Source of the DNA: Bog-752 sp963799395
GTDB lineage: Bacteria > Actinomycetota > Thermoleophilia > UBA2241
DNA length: 47,168 bases
Direction: 5' to 3'
Assembly: GCA_963799395.1 (NCBI GenBank)
Contig: CAWCWZ010000044.1
Location: 1 to 47,168 of the forward strand
Made by a program: the position numbers and the translations under genes. The notes under the pieces are model-generated. The model was not told the DNA's origin and did not search any database. It was given only the letters and a program-made list of their open reading frames with translations. Of the stretch, positions 8,159 through 15,811 are shown one piece after another. Every line of letters begins with the position of its first letter. The first letter of the stretch is position 1.

Positions 8159-8527
8159 AATCCCCACCCGGGCGACGACTCCCGACGACGGCCGGGCTCG
8201 GACCTCATGCCCGGTGCGCCGTCGCGCCACGGGCCGGCTCGCTAACCCCCAACCCCCACCCCTGCACCGTGACCGCAGGCAGCGCTCAGAATCCGTCGCC
8301 CGTGTGGCCACTGACCCAGGGCGTCGGATCGTCGCAGGCGTGGTCAGGGGCGTCAGACGTGGGCGAGGCGGGAGCGTCGCCAACGTCAACGGGTCGCTTG
8401 GGTATCGTCACCCGGGCGCGGATTCAGAAACGAGGCTCGCCGGAAGCGGGGATGCGGCCGGGCAGGGATGGTCACGAGACGGCCTGCGCGTGTCTCATCG
8501 ATGACGTGTAGCGTCTTTGCGTCGGCC

Positions 8528-8983
8528 TCAGGGCACGGTGAAGGAGGTCATCGGGCCGACCGCCTTCGTGTCGATTGGTCCGTCCTGGAGACCGAAGTCG
8601 AGCATGCCATGCGTGTGCGTGTCGGCGGCGTAGACGAGGGTCGTCCCCTGGGGGGCGGATGCTCCCGGAGGGGCGAACGATTTCTCGTCGACGAAGTGGC
8701 CGGTGAGAACGACGAGGTAGACGGGTACGTCCGCGACCGTGGCCGGCTGACCCGGCTCGCCAATGGCGTCAAACACCTTGCGCCTTGTCGTCAGGCAATA
8801 GGCCGCGGCGGTGGGAGCGGAGTCTCCCTTGGTCGCCGCCACCCGCTCGGCCTGGGCGACCAGCCAGGCAGGCGCGCCATCCTTGGGCTTCGACATCGAA
8901 TGAGCCGTCGCAACAAAGCTCACCGTCGCTGCCAGGGCGATGATGACGATCCCGAGAACGCTTAGGCCCATGCGCCTGTTCAT
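8528..8983 (-). CDS. Secreted or membrane-anchored small protein, unknown
   Basis: A 151-residue protein from ATG 8983. The N-terminus MNRRMGLSVLGIVIIALAA is a signal peptide or anchor. The rest is a probable extracytoplasmic domain with VPVYLVVLTGHFVDEKSF and TTLVYAADTHTHGMLDFGLQ, so mostly beta structure. I recognise no family. Upstream in-frame ATGs near 9100 lie beyond the predicted promoter (9032-9060), which rules them out. An AGAAGAG stretch is a weak ribosome site. Confidence 0.65.
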   Translation of the reverse strand: MNRRMGLSVLGIVIIALAATVSFVATAHSMSKPKDGAPAWLVAQAERVAATKGDSAPTAAAYCLTTRRKVFDAIGEPGQPATVADVPVYLVVLTGHFVDEKSFAPPGASAPQGTTLVYAADTHTHGMLDFGLQDGPIDTKAVGPMTSFTVP

Positions 8984-9031
8984 CACGCTCTTCTTCGGTC
9001 GAGAGGCAGGCCGCCTGCTGCTACGTAAGTC

Positions 9032-9060
9032 ACCGTAGTCCCACAGTAGTGACACGTCAA
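9032..9060 (-). promoter_or_regulatory. Sigma70-type promoter of the small secreted protein
   Basis: On the minus strand, TTGACG (9060-9055) and TACGGT (9037-9032) are separated by exactly 17 bases. The start codon at 8983 follows about 40 bases downstream of the expected transcription start. Confidence 0.6.
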
Positions 9061-9128
9061 TGCCGTCAACATGCACTCGAACCATTCGCACCCAAGGCAA
9101 CGCGCCCTGCCGTGAGATCGCGCCGCCG

Positions 9129-9155
9129 CGCTCGCCGGGCTACGCCCGGCTCGCG
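9129..9155. repeat. REP-like palindromic repeat, diverged copy
   Basis: Matches the 8076/8132 element, but the stem is GCCGGGC-TAC-GCCCGGC. Both arms changed together, so pairing is kept. The flanking CTCG sequences are retained. Confidence 0.6.
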
Positions 9156-9294
9156 TTCCCGACCCAACGAACCGGGGATTCCCATCCCTAGCCGGGCGAC
9201 CGCTGATCGCGGGTCAGGATCGCGCGACGTGGAGACGCGGCCGAGTGGCTACGCTGGCGGGACGCCGATATCAGACAGTCGCCTGGGCGCTGAA

Positions 9295-9429
9295 CTCTCG
9301 GTCTGTCGCCGTGGAAGTTCTGTCTCGACTCTCGAGTTCTACGGCAAGGGCTACTGCGTCTATCTGCGGGGCAACATCCCAAGCAAGGAGCTGCTCCAGA
9401 TCGCGAATTCGCTGAGTGTCGCGAAGTGA
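9295..9429 (+). pseudogene. Possible DUF4367-like C-terminal fragment
   Basis: The last ~37 codons before the stop at 9429 read VSTLEFYGKGYCVYLRGN followed by KELLQIANSL. This resembles the end of DUF4367/anti-sigma-associated domains, which typically finish with a Leu-rich 'eeLlkIAesl' helix. No domain, start or ribosome site is evident upstream, so it looks like a remnant. It could equally be a chance frame. Confidence 0.3.
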
Positions 9430-9504
9430 TTGCGGGGCGCAGTCGCCGGCACTGAGCTCGCCGCGCCCGGCGTTCCTGCCGCGGGCCGGCGGGCAGGCGG
9501 CCCG

Positions 9505-9702
9505 CTACGCCTCGTAGGCGACCACCCTGATCAGGCCGATGGTCTCGCCGGTGTCGCCGGCCGTCGTCGCGTCGCTCACCGAGTAGACGGCCGTCGCCTT
9601 CTCGTCGGCGAGGAACTGGCCGACGGCCTCGTCGAGCTCGGTGAGCTCGCGGATGGTGGCGAAGATCTTGATCGGCGTCGTGAAGCTCTTCACCTTGATC
9701 AT
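9505..9702 (-). CDS. Small conserved-looking protein, unknown function
   Basis: A 65-residue protein with GAAAGGAC upstream of the ATG. It begins MIKVKSFTTPIKIFATIREL and ends DTGETIGLIRVVAYEA, suggesting a beta-alpha-beta mini-domain with strands at both ends. I have an impression of similar short proteins in anaerobic bacteria but cannot assign a family. It is divergent from the SufR-like regulator. Confidence 0.65.
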   Translation of the reverse strand: MIKVKSFTTPIKIFATIRELTELDEAVGQFLADEKATAVYSVSDATTAGDTGETIGLIRVVAYEA

Positions 9703-9861
9703 GGCTGTCCTTTCGACCGGTGGCGGTGCCGGCGCCGCCTCGCGGCGTCACCCGGAGATACCCAGCGGGGGCGCGGCGCAAGCCGCGCGCCCGCACGTCG
9801 GGCGCCCCGCGCCGAGGCGCCCGTCGCCCGCGCCCCCGCGGCGCGGTGACGTCGTGGCTTC

Positions 9862-9890
9862 TGTCACATCGTGGTCGGGGGGCGTATAGT
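9862..9890 (+). promoter_or_regulatory. Promoter giving a near-leaderless transcript
   Basis: TATAGT (9885-9890) is a good -10 box with a weak TGTCAC -35 (9862-9867) at 17-bp spacing. The start codon is at 9900, so transcription would begin within a few bases of the ATG. Confidence 0.5.
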
Positions 9891-9899
9891 CAGCAGACG

Positions 9900-10604
9900 A
9901 TGGCAGTCGTGCGGGACTGGGACCTTTCGGTGCTGGGGAATCTGGGGGGCGCTCTAGGCGACGCAACCAGGTTCGCCATCTATGAGCACGTCGTGAGGTC
10001 GCCGGAGCCCGTCTCGGCCAGCGAGGCCGGCGCCGTCTTCGGCGTCCACCGCACCGTCGCCCGCTCCCACCTCGAAAAGCTCGCCAGAGCCGGTCTCGTG
10101 GACATGGGCACGCGGCGCAACCCGCGCGGCGGCCGCCCAGCCAAGGTGTACGCCCCGTCGCGCGCCCGCCTCGACGTTCAACTGCCGCCTCGTCACTACG
10201 AGGCGCTGTCCATGTTGCTGGTCCGCCTGGCCGCGAGGCTCGACGGGCGCTCGGCGTCGCTTGCCGAGGATGTCGGCTGCCAGCACGGCCGCGAGATCGC
10301 CGCGGGCCTGGCCGACGGTCGGCCCGCGTCCGACGGCGGTCCCGACCTCGAGGGCGTCGCCGCCTACCTGCGCGGCACGGGGTGCAGCCCACGGATCACC
10401 GTCAGAGACGGCCGCACCGTGGTCGTCGAAGTGAGCACCTGCCTCTACCTCGAGGTCGCCCGCGACCACGCCGAGGTGGTCTGCAGCCTGTGTGGGGGCG
10501 TCCTCTGCGGGCTTCTCGGAGTCGAGCCCGTCGCCCACCGCCGGACGGCGTCGATCGTCGACGGCGATCCGGTCTGCATGCACGAGTTCGCGCTGTCCGC
10601 CTGA
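9900..10604 (+). CDS. SufR-like / COG2345-type winged-helix regulator with C-terminal cysteines
   Basis: A 234-residue protein. Residues ~8-80 form an ArsR-like winged helix (GNLGGALGDATRFAIYEHVV, SASEAGAVFGVHRTVARSHL, wing GRPAKVYAPS). The C-terminal half matches the COG2345/SufR pattern, with a Cys in VSTCLYLEVA, CSLCGGVLCGLLG and a last Cys in DPVCMHEF. In SufR such cysteines bind a redox-sensing Fe-S cluster, so this may be a redox or Fe-S sensor (inference). The start at 9900 follows a TATAGT box too closely for a normal ribosome site. An upstream ATG in frame would precede that promoter. Possible targets are the adjacent 65-residue and PAS genes. Confidence 0.75.
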   Translation: MAVVRDWDLSVLGNLGGALGDATRFAIYEHVVRSPEPVSASEAGAVFGVHRTVARSHLEKLARAGLVDMGTRRNPRGGRPAKVYAPSRARLDVQLPPRHYEALSMLLVRLAARLDGRSASLAEDVGCQHGREIAAGLADGRPASDGGPDLEGVAAYLRGTGCSPRITVRDGRTVVVEVSTCLYLEVARDHAEVVCSLCGGVLCGLLGVEPVAHRRTASIVDGDPVCMHEFALSA

Positions 10605-10651
10605 CGGCCCCCGCGGGGTGGCCGCGGCGCCGCAAGCTCGCCTGTCGCCCC

Positions 10652-11050
10652 TTACCAGCCCGGCAGCGCCTGCTCGCCGGCGAGCGCCCGCACGTCGGTG
10701 ACGTCATGATTGACCTCGAGGATGCCGCGGTAGGCGCCGCCGTTGTCGCGGACCGCGGTGTAGCGCGTGTAGGTGAAGCGGCCGTCGTCTTCGTGCCAGC
10801 CCTCGGCGACGTCGCGGTCGCCGCTCTTGAACGCCTTCAGGATGGCTTCGAGGGTCTCGAGCGAGCCGGCGGGGTGGCAGGCGCGGACGTCCTTGCCTAT
10901 GAAGTGCGGGTCGCAGGTGCGATACGTGTGCCCCGACCAGTAGCGCAGCACGTCGTCCTCGTCGGCGAAGCTGATGTCGATCGGCAGCATACGCAACACG
11001 AGCGGCAGGTGGTCGGCGTCGATCGCGCCGCGCTGAAAGAAAAGGGTCAT
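10652..11050 (-). CDS. PAS-domain sensor protein (PAS_10/DUF438 C-terminal type)
   Basis: A 132-residue single-domain protein. It has the PAS pattern typical of the DUF438 C-terminal module: LPIDISFADEDDVLRYW, IGKDVRACHP, ILKAFKSGDRDVAEGW, YTRYTAVRDNGGAYRGILEV and VNHDVTDVR. The His of the CHP motif and the conserved Arg/Tyr residues are present. No output domain is attached, so it probably signals by protein contact. The start at 11050 follows GAAGGAG; an upstream in-frame start at 11149 has none. It converges with the SufR-like regulator. Confidence 0.8.
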   Translation of the reverse strand: MTLFFQRGAIDADHLPLVLRMLPIDISFADEDDVLRYWSGHTYRTCDPHFIGKDVRACHPAGSLETLEAILKAFKSGDRDVAEGWHEDDGRFTYTRYTAVRDNGGAYRGILEVNHDVTDVRALAGEQALPGW

Positions 11051-11121
11051 GCGCCTGGTCTCCTTCGGTCGCGGGCGCCCACCCCGCCGCCGAACCCGGG
11101 CGAGGCACGCCCACAGGCAGT

Positions 11122-11835
11122 CTAGTCCTTCAGCGCGCGGTAGTCCCACGGCCCGGCCGCCAGGGCGGCCTCGAGCGCCCGGTGGCCGCCGTGCAGGACC
11201 GGTGGTCCGTGCGTGACGAGCACGCGCTCGACGTCGAGGTCGAGGAGCGGCATCAGCGTGGGCACGAACACCCGGTCGTGCCAGCGGGGGTCGGTCGAGG
11301 CCTGCTGCCAGATGCGCAGGCCGCCGTCGATGCCGATCACGGCGTCACCGAAGGCGAGGGCGCGGTGGGTAGGGAAGTAGAGCGGCGTCTCGAAGCGCCG
11401 GGGCTTGCCGATGGCCAGGGCGAGGACGCCGTCGCCGATCGTGCCGCCCGGTTCGATCTCGTGCAGGGTGGTGGTGGCGTTGCGAAAACGCTTGGCGACG
11501 GCGCGGTGCCCCCAGATCGTGGTCGGCAGGGCGTCGCGGTAGCGCGCCAGGAGCTCCTCGGCGCTGCGCGTGTGGTAGGGGATGGTGATCATGATGTCGA
11601 GCTGCGACGCCTCCCTCGCGAGCCGCTCGAGGGCGCGGTCGACCTCGACCCGGGCGGCCGCGTCGGAGGCGGGCACTAGCGGGTCGACCAGCGAGAGCGC
11701 GCCGCCGCCGGCGAGCGTCGCGGCGCCCGGCGCGACGAGGGCGAAGCTCGCCACCTCGTGGCCCCACTCGATCTTCGTGCGCCACTCGGGGTGGCGAGTC
11801 GTCCAGCGCCAGATGCCGGGCGCGATCTCGTTCAT
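11122..11835 (-). CDS. Metallo-beta-lactamase-fold protein with degenerate metal motif
   Basis: A 237-residue protein from ATG 11835 behind AAGGAGAT. It follows the MBL-fold order: N-terminal sheet (EIAPGIWRWTTRHPEW), GGGALSLVDPLVP, a middle helix pair, GDAVIGIDGGLRIW and the terminal ERVLVTHGPPVLHGG. The usual HxHxDH signature after the third strand is replaced by ITIPYHTRSAEEL, leaving one His. It may bind fewer metals or none, and I would not call it a hydrolase. It lies downstream of the SPFH and RHH genes on the same strand with a hairpin between, so probably a separate unit. Confidence 0.7.
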   Translation of the reverse strand: MNEIAPGIWRWTTRHPEWRTKIEWGHEVASFALVAPGAATLAGGGALSLVDPLVPASDAAARVEVDRALERLAREASQLDIMITIPYHTRSAEELLARYRDALPTTIWGHRAVAKRFRNATTTLHEIEPGGTIGDGVLALAIGKPRRFETPLYFPTHRALAFGDAVIGIDGGLRIWQQASTDPRWHDRVFVPTLMPLLDLDVERVLVTHGPPVLHGGHRALEAALAAGPWDYRALKD

Positions 11836-11933
11836 GGGGATCTCCTTGTGCGCGGGTGCGGCGCGATGCGTCGTCTCGGCCGGGAGCTTACCCCGGGCAA
11901 ACGGCGGCCGTGCCGCGGTGCGGTCGACGACCG

Positions 11934-12134
11934 CTAGGAGTCGTCGTCCGGGCGGGCGGCGGGCGGGCGGCGAACGCCGCCCGCCCGCCGCCCGCCGGCG
12001 CGCCTGCGCACCGCGTCGCGCAGCAGGAACTCGACCTGGGCGTTGACGCTGCGCAGCTCGTCGCCGGCCCAGGCTTCGAGCTGCTTCCACAGCTCCGGGT
12101 CGACACGCAGAAGGAACTGCTTGCGCCCCGTCAC
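11934..12134 (-). CDS. Arc-like ribbon-helix-helix DNA-binding protein
   Basis: A 66-residue protein from GTG 12134. The first 45 residues fit the RHH fold: strand KQFLLRVDPELWKQLEAWA, then DELRSVNAQVEFLLRDAVRR as the second helix. It lies 49 bases after the SPFH gene on the same strand, a pairing I know from actinobacterial genomes, so it is likely co-transcribed. The palindrome upstream of the SPFH gene is a plausible operator (inference). The low-complexity tail is coded through the long hairpin at 11951-11996. Confidence 0.75.
   Translation of the reverse strand: MTGRKQFLLRVDPELWKQLEAWAGDELRSVNAQVEFLLRDAVRRRAGGRRAGGVRRPPAARPDDDS
11951..11996 (-). terminator. Perfect 21-bp GC hairpin inside the end of the RHH gene
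   Basis: Arms 11951-11971 and 11976-11996 pair perfectly around GAAC. The RHH stop lies beyond the hairpin at 11934, so the stem is coding. It probably ends the SPFH-RHH transcript, although no T-run follows. Confidence 0.55.
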
Positions 12135-12183
12135 GTCACTGCCTCGCCGCCGCGTCTTGCCCCGGCCGTGCGACCCGCCGGCA

Positions 12184-13174
12184 TCACGTATACAGCGTGC
12201 CCGTGTTGACGACCGGCGTGACCTGGCTTTCGCCCGAGAGCACGACCATCAGATTGCTGACCATGCTCGCCTTGCGCTCTTCGTCGAGATCGACGATCTG
12301 CTGCTCGCTGATCTCCCGTAGCGCCATCGCCACCATGCTCGTGGCGCCCTGGACGATCTTGCGCCGGGCGGCGATCACGGCTTCGGCCTGCTGACGGCGC
12401 AGCATGGCCTGGGCGATCTCGGGCGCGTAGGCGAGGTGGGTGAGACGCGCCTCGTCGACCTCGACGCCGGCCTTGGCGAGGCGCTCGCTGAGTTCCTCGC
12501 GCAGCGCCTGCGAGACGTCGTCGACGTTGCTGCGCAGGGTGATCTCGGTGCTCTCCTCGTCGCCGGTCTCACCGTGGTCGTAGGCGTATTCGGTGGCGAG
12601 GTGGCGTACGGCCGTCTCGCTCTGCATCGGTGACGTAGCCTTCGTAGTCGTTGACGTCGAAGACGGCCTGCGCCGTGTCGGCGACGCGCCACACCACGAC
12701 CGCGGCGATGTCGATGGGGTTGCCGCGCTTGTCGTTGACCTTGAGCTTGTCGCCGTTCAACGTGCGCGCCCGTAGCGAGACCTTGTAGCGGCCCGGACCC
12801 CTCCTGCGCGTCTTGCGGCCATCGTTGTCGCCCGCGGACTGCTTGGACGCCGATTGTGCCGGCGAGCCGTTGCTGTAGAAGGGATTGCCCCAGCGAAAGC
12901 CGGTCGTGCGTTCGGTGCCCCTGTAGTTGCCCAAGAGGATCAGCACCCGGGCCTCGTTTGGCTGTAGTGCGAAGAAACCCACCATGCTGAGGACACCGAG
13001 CGCCAAAGCGATGAAGCCCACCCACAACGCCCAGGCGACCGTCTCGGTCTGGCCCCCGGCGTTCGTGCGCGTCGCGTAGTGGGTCAGCACCCAGACTCCG
13101 CCGGCCGTGAGGATGATGGTGATGGGCAGCACGAGCCAGCCACTCAGCGTCGCGCCGACCTTCTCCTTGCTCAT
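12184..13174 (-). CDS. SPFH-domain (stomatin/prohibitin-type) membrane protein, one frameshift
   Basis: About 330 residues in two frames joined near 12627. The N-terminal part has two membrane segments (residues ~10-31, ~45-67). The SPFH core follows (LQPNEARVLILLGNYRGTER, FRWGNPFYS, NGDKLKVNDKRGNPIDIAAVVVWRV, FDVNDYEGYV). After the shift it resumes as QSETAVRHLATEYAYD, VSQALREELSERLAKAGVEVDEARL and the coiled-coil APEIAQAMLRRQQAEAVIAA. These are family landmarks in the right order, so the shift is likely one base gained or lost. Such proteins build membrane scaffolds. The start at 13174 is preceded by GGAGGTG. Confidence 0.85.
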
Positions 13175-13254
13175 GGTGACACCTCCGTCACTCCGGCGGT
13201 GTCGGGCCGCCGGTACCGTGTCGACCCGACCGACGGGTCGCTCACTTGCGATAC

Positions 13255-13267
13255 TGATATGATATCA
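13255..13267. promoter_or_regulatory. 13-bp palindromic operator candidate of the SPFH-RHH operon
   Basis: TGATAT-G-ATATCA is a perfect palindrome and the only AT-rich patch in this gap. On the minus strand it overlaps TATCAT, a likely -10 box for the SPFH gene, which starts ~80 bases downstream. Binding by the operon's own RHH protein would give autoregulation (inference). Confidence 0.5.
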
Positions 13268-13311
13268 CAAAGAGATCAAACGGAAACGACGCCCGCCGCG
13301 AGCCGTAACGA

Positions 13312-13343
13312 CGAGAGGGCGGCGCGTTCGCGCCGCCCTCTCG
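13312..13343 (-). terminator. Hairpin terminator of the hdr/met operon, 14-bp stem
   Basis: Arms 13312-13325 and 13330-13343 pair perfectly around a four-base loop. It lies 30-60 bases past the hdrB stop and upstream of the SPFH gene. It lacks a clear T-run. Confidence 0.65.
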
Positions 13344-13372
13344 GGTCCTTCCGGTTGTTGGGCGTCGGCAGT

Positions 13373-14233
13373 CTAGGCCAGCGCCGCCTCGACCGCCACC
13401 ATGTGCTTCTTGAGGCCGAGCTGCTGCTCGCCCACGCCGATCGCCCGGCCGACGAACTGGCTCAGATAGACGATCGGCACGCCGGTCCAGCCTGGGTCGG
13501 CCTTCCCGATGTCGCCCTGGCGGCTGTCGAGATTGACCTGGCAGAGCGGGCAGGCGCAGGCGATCGCCTGGGCGCCGCAGTCGCGGGCGTTGGCCACGAT
13601 CTTGCGCACGAGCTCGACGACCACGGCCTGCTCGCAGAGGGCGAGCGAGGCGCCGCAACAGTCGGTCTTGAAGCTCCACTCGATCGGCTCGCAGCCCAGG
13701 ACCTCGAGGATCTCTTCCATGTGGGTCGGGTACTCGGGGTCCTCGGCCAGGGTGACCTTGGGCGGACGGGTCAGCAGGCAGCCGTAGTAGGCCGCCACCT
13801 TGAGCCCGGCGAAGGGCCGGCCGACCCTGGCCTTGAGGGCGTCGAGGCCGACCTCGTCGTGGTAGAAGTCGACCAGGTTGAGCACGCCGACGCCGCCCGA
13901 GTAGGGCCGGCCGACGACCTGAGCGACGTCGCGGGCCGTCTCGTCGTCTTGCACCTCGTCGTTGGTGGCCATGAAACGCGCGAAGCAGGCGGCGCAGGGC
14001 ACCGCGACGCGCTCGAGGCCCATGTCGTCTTTGACCTTGGCCATCTCGTTGGCCGGCAGGGCCGTGGCCAGCAGACGGTTGGTGGCGTGCGCCGCGGTGT
14101 TGCCGCAGCACTCCCAGCCGGGGATCTCGACCAGGTCGACGCCGAGCTTGGCGGCGCTGCCCACGAACGAGCTCTCGAGCTCCCTGGCCGTGCCGTGCAG
14201 CGAGCACCCAGGGTAGTAGGCGACGCGGCTCAT
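13373..14233 (-). CDS. hdrB: Heterodisulfide reductase subunit B-like protein
   Basis: A 286-residue protein with two CCG domains, the HdrB hallmark. The first is PGCSLHG, then WECCGNTAAH and VPCAACFAR; the second is YYGCLLTRP, then KTDCCGASL and CACPLCQVNLD. In methanogen HdrB these cysteines hold two noncubane [4Fe-4S] clusters that reduce a disulfide. In MetVF-linked complexes the substrate is unknown and the subunit may only relay electrons. Its ATG overlaps the hdrC stop by four bases, showing tight coupling. It is the last gene of the operon and is followed by a hairpin. Confidence 0.93.
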   Translation of the reverse strand: MSRVAYYPGCSLHGTARELESSFVGSAAKLGVDLVEIPGWECCGNTAAHATNRLLATALPANEMAKVKDDMGLERVAVPCAACFARFMATNDEVQDDETARDVAQVVGRPYSGGVGVLNLVDFYHDEVGLDALKARVGRPFAGLKVAAYYGCLLTRPPKVTLAEDPEYPTHMEEILEVLGCEPIEWSFKTDCCGASLALCEQAVVVELVRKIVANARDCGAQAIACACPLCQVNLDSRQGDIGKADPGWTGVPIVYLSQFVGRAIGVGEQQLGLKKHMVAVEAALA

Positions 14234-14850
14234 GAGGCACCTCCGGGCGCGGATGACGCCGGGCCCGTATCGGCGGGCAGGTCCATCGCCTGCGCGACTG
14301 CCCGCTTGTCGCGCGTGATGCGGTCGGCGACCTCCGCCATGCGCTTCATCTGCGAGCGATCGCCCACGGTGGGCAGCGGGTTGATCTTGCCCTTGAGGAA
14401 CATGCGGATGCCCATGGCGACGTCGTCCGAGAAGCTCGACGGCCGGGTGACCTTGTCGAGGGCCAGCAGCTCGACCTCGTAGAGCCGGCCCCAGCGCCGG
14501 AAGGAGTCGTAGTTGAGCTTGAGGATGTTGGCGAACGGCGCGTCTTTTCGCACCCGCTTCTCTTCGCGGGCGATCATGCGCAGCTCGTCCATGATGGCGG
14601 CGATGTCGATGCCCTGCGGGCAGCGCGTGGTGCACGTCTCGCAGCCGGTGCACAGCCAGATGAAGCGGCTGTCGACGGCGGCTTCGACGGCGCCGATCTG
14701 CACGGCCCGCATGATCTGAGCCGGGTGCAGGTCGCCGAAGCCGGCGACCGGGCAGCCCGTGCTGCACTTCTTGCACTGGTAGCACTTGTAGGCGTTCTCG
14801 CCCGAGCCGCGGTTGACGCGGCGGGCGAGCGTGGCGTCGATGGTCGTCAC
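14230..14850 (-). CDS. hdrC: Heterodisulfide reductase subunit C-like protein
   Basis: A 206-residue electron-transfer subunit with two [4Fe-4S] motifs at residues ~23-34 (CYQCKKCSTGCP) and ~67-78 (CTGCETCTTRCP). Helical segments follow, as in HdrC. It starts at GTG 14850 behind AGGAGGGTGAC. It passes electrons between HdrA and HdrB in the cytoplasm. It directly follows metF and overlaps hdrB. Confidence 0.93.
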   Translation of the reverse strand: MTTIDATLARRVNRGSGENAYKCYQCKKCSTGCPVAGFGDLHPAQIMRAVQIGAVEAAVDSRFIWLCTGCETCTTRCPQGIDIAAIMDELRMIAREEKRVRKDAPFANILKLNYDSFRRWGRLYEVELLALDKVTRPSSFSDDVAMGIRMFLKGKINPLPTVGDRSQMKRMAEVADRITRDKRAVAQAMDLPADTGPASSAPGGAS

Positions 14851-14866
14851 GTCACCCTCCTTCCCG

Positions 14867-15811
14867 CTACGCCACGGCCGGGCGTGGCAGCAGTCCGGCC
14901 ATCTCGACGATCTCGGGAACGGCGACCTCCCACTCGACGGCCATGAGATGCACGCCGGCGACGCCTTCGATCTCGGCGATCTCCTTGATCATCTCGACGG
15001 CGAGCTTCTTGCCCTCGGCCTGGGCCGGCGGGCCCTTCTCGACGCTCGCCATGCGGTCGACGATCTCCTGGGGCACGTCCATGCCGGGCACGAAGTTCTT
15101 CATGTACTTGGCCGCGCCGACGCCCTTGAGCGGCGTGAGACCCGCGAGGATCTTGATCTCCTTGTGCAGGCCGATGGCGCGCACCTCCTCCATCCACGTC
15201 TTGAACTTGGGGATGTTGAAGATGCACTGGGTCTGCATGAAGTCGGCGCCGGCTTCGACCTTCTTCTTTAAGCGCAGGGCGCGGAACTCGAACGGGTCGC
15301 CGAACGGGTTCTCGGCGCAGCCGATGTAGAGCGCCGGCGCCACGTCCATCTCGTCGCCACACTGGAACTTCTTCTCGTCGCGCATGTCCTTGTACATCTT
15401 GATCAGGTTGATGGCGTCGAGGTCGTGCACGCCCTTGGCCTCGGGGTGGTTGCCGAAGCTCATGTGGTCGCCGGTGAGGCAGAGGATGTTCTTGATGCCG
15501 AGGACCGAGGCGCCGAGGATGTCGGCCTGCATGGCCAGGCGGTTGCGGTCGCGGCAGGTCATCTGCATGATCGCTTCGAGGCCGTTCTGCTGAGCCTGCC
15601 AGCCAGAGACCATGGAGCTGATACGCACGACGGCCGTCTGGTTGTCGGTGATGTTGGCAGCGTCGACGAAGCCCTTGAGGAGCTTGGCCTTCTCATCGAT
15701 CACGCTGCCGTCGGCGCTCTTGGGCGGACCGCACTCGCCGGTGACCGCGAACCTGCCCTCCGAGAGGATCTTCTCGAGGTTGCTGCCTGCCTTGTACTCG
15801 GTCGCGGTCAT
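14867..15811 (-). CDS. metF: Methylenetetrahydrofolate reductase catalytic subunit
   Basis: A 314-residue TIM-barrel flavoprotein that reduces 5,10-methylene-THF to 5-methyl-THF, as in the methyl branch of the Wood-Ljungdahl pathway. Landmarks are RFAVTGECGPPKSADG (N-terminal strand with catalytic Glu), MTCRDRNRLAMQADILGA (the conserved T-x-RDRNR barrel region), ILCLTGD, GADFMQTQCIFN and KILAGLTPLKGVGAAKYM. The ATG overlaps the metV stop (ATGA), so MetF and MetV are translationally coupled. In Moorella-type complexes MetF needs MetV and the Hdr/MvhD module for electrons. Confidence 0.95.
   Translation of the reverse strand: MTATEYKAGSNLEKILSEGRFAVTGECGPPKSADGSVIDEKAKLLKGFVDAANITDNQTAVVRISSMVSGWQAQQNGLEAIMQMTCRDRNRLAMQADILGASVLGIKNILCLTGDHMSFGNHPEAKGVHDLDAINLIKMYKDMRDEKKFQCGDEMDVAPALYIGCAENPFGDPFEFRALRLKKKVEAGADFMQTQCIFNIPKFKTWMEEVRAIGLHKEIKILAGLTPLKGVGAAKYMKNFVPGMDVPQEIVDRMASVEKGPPAQAEGKKLAVEMIKEIAEIEGVAGVHLMAVEWEVAVPEIVEMAGLLPRPAVA

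Larger units (their letters stand above)
7973..8527. other. Gene-poor intergenic region carrying REP-like palindromes
   Basis: No credible gene is seen in these 555 bases. Plus-strand frames at 8214-8511 are low-complexity and lack ribosome sites. The region contains two copies of a 27-bp palindromic repeat, and related fragments ending GGCTCGCTAAYCCCC. The promoter for the riboswitch transcript should lie just right of 7973, but I see no clear -35/-10 pair. Confidence 0.5.

Noticed and set aside
8214..8511. Small plus-strand frames between the repeats and the secreted-protein gene
   Set aside because: No ribosome site, no family features, low-complexity composition.
13079..14482. 467-residue plus-strand frame opposite hdrB and hdrC
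   Set aside because: Shadow of conserved CCG-domain and ferredoxin genes.
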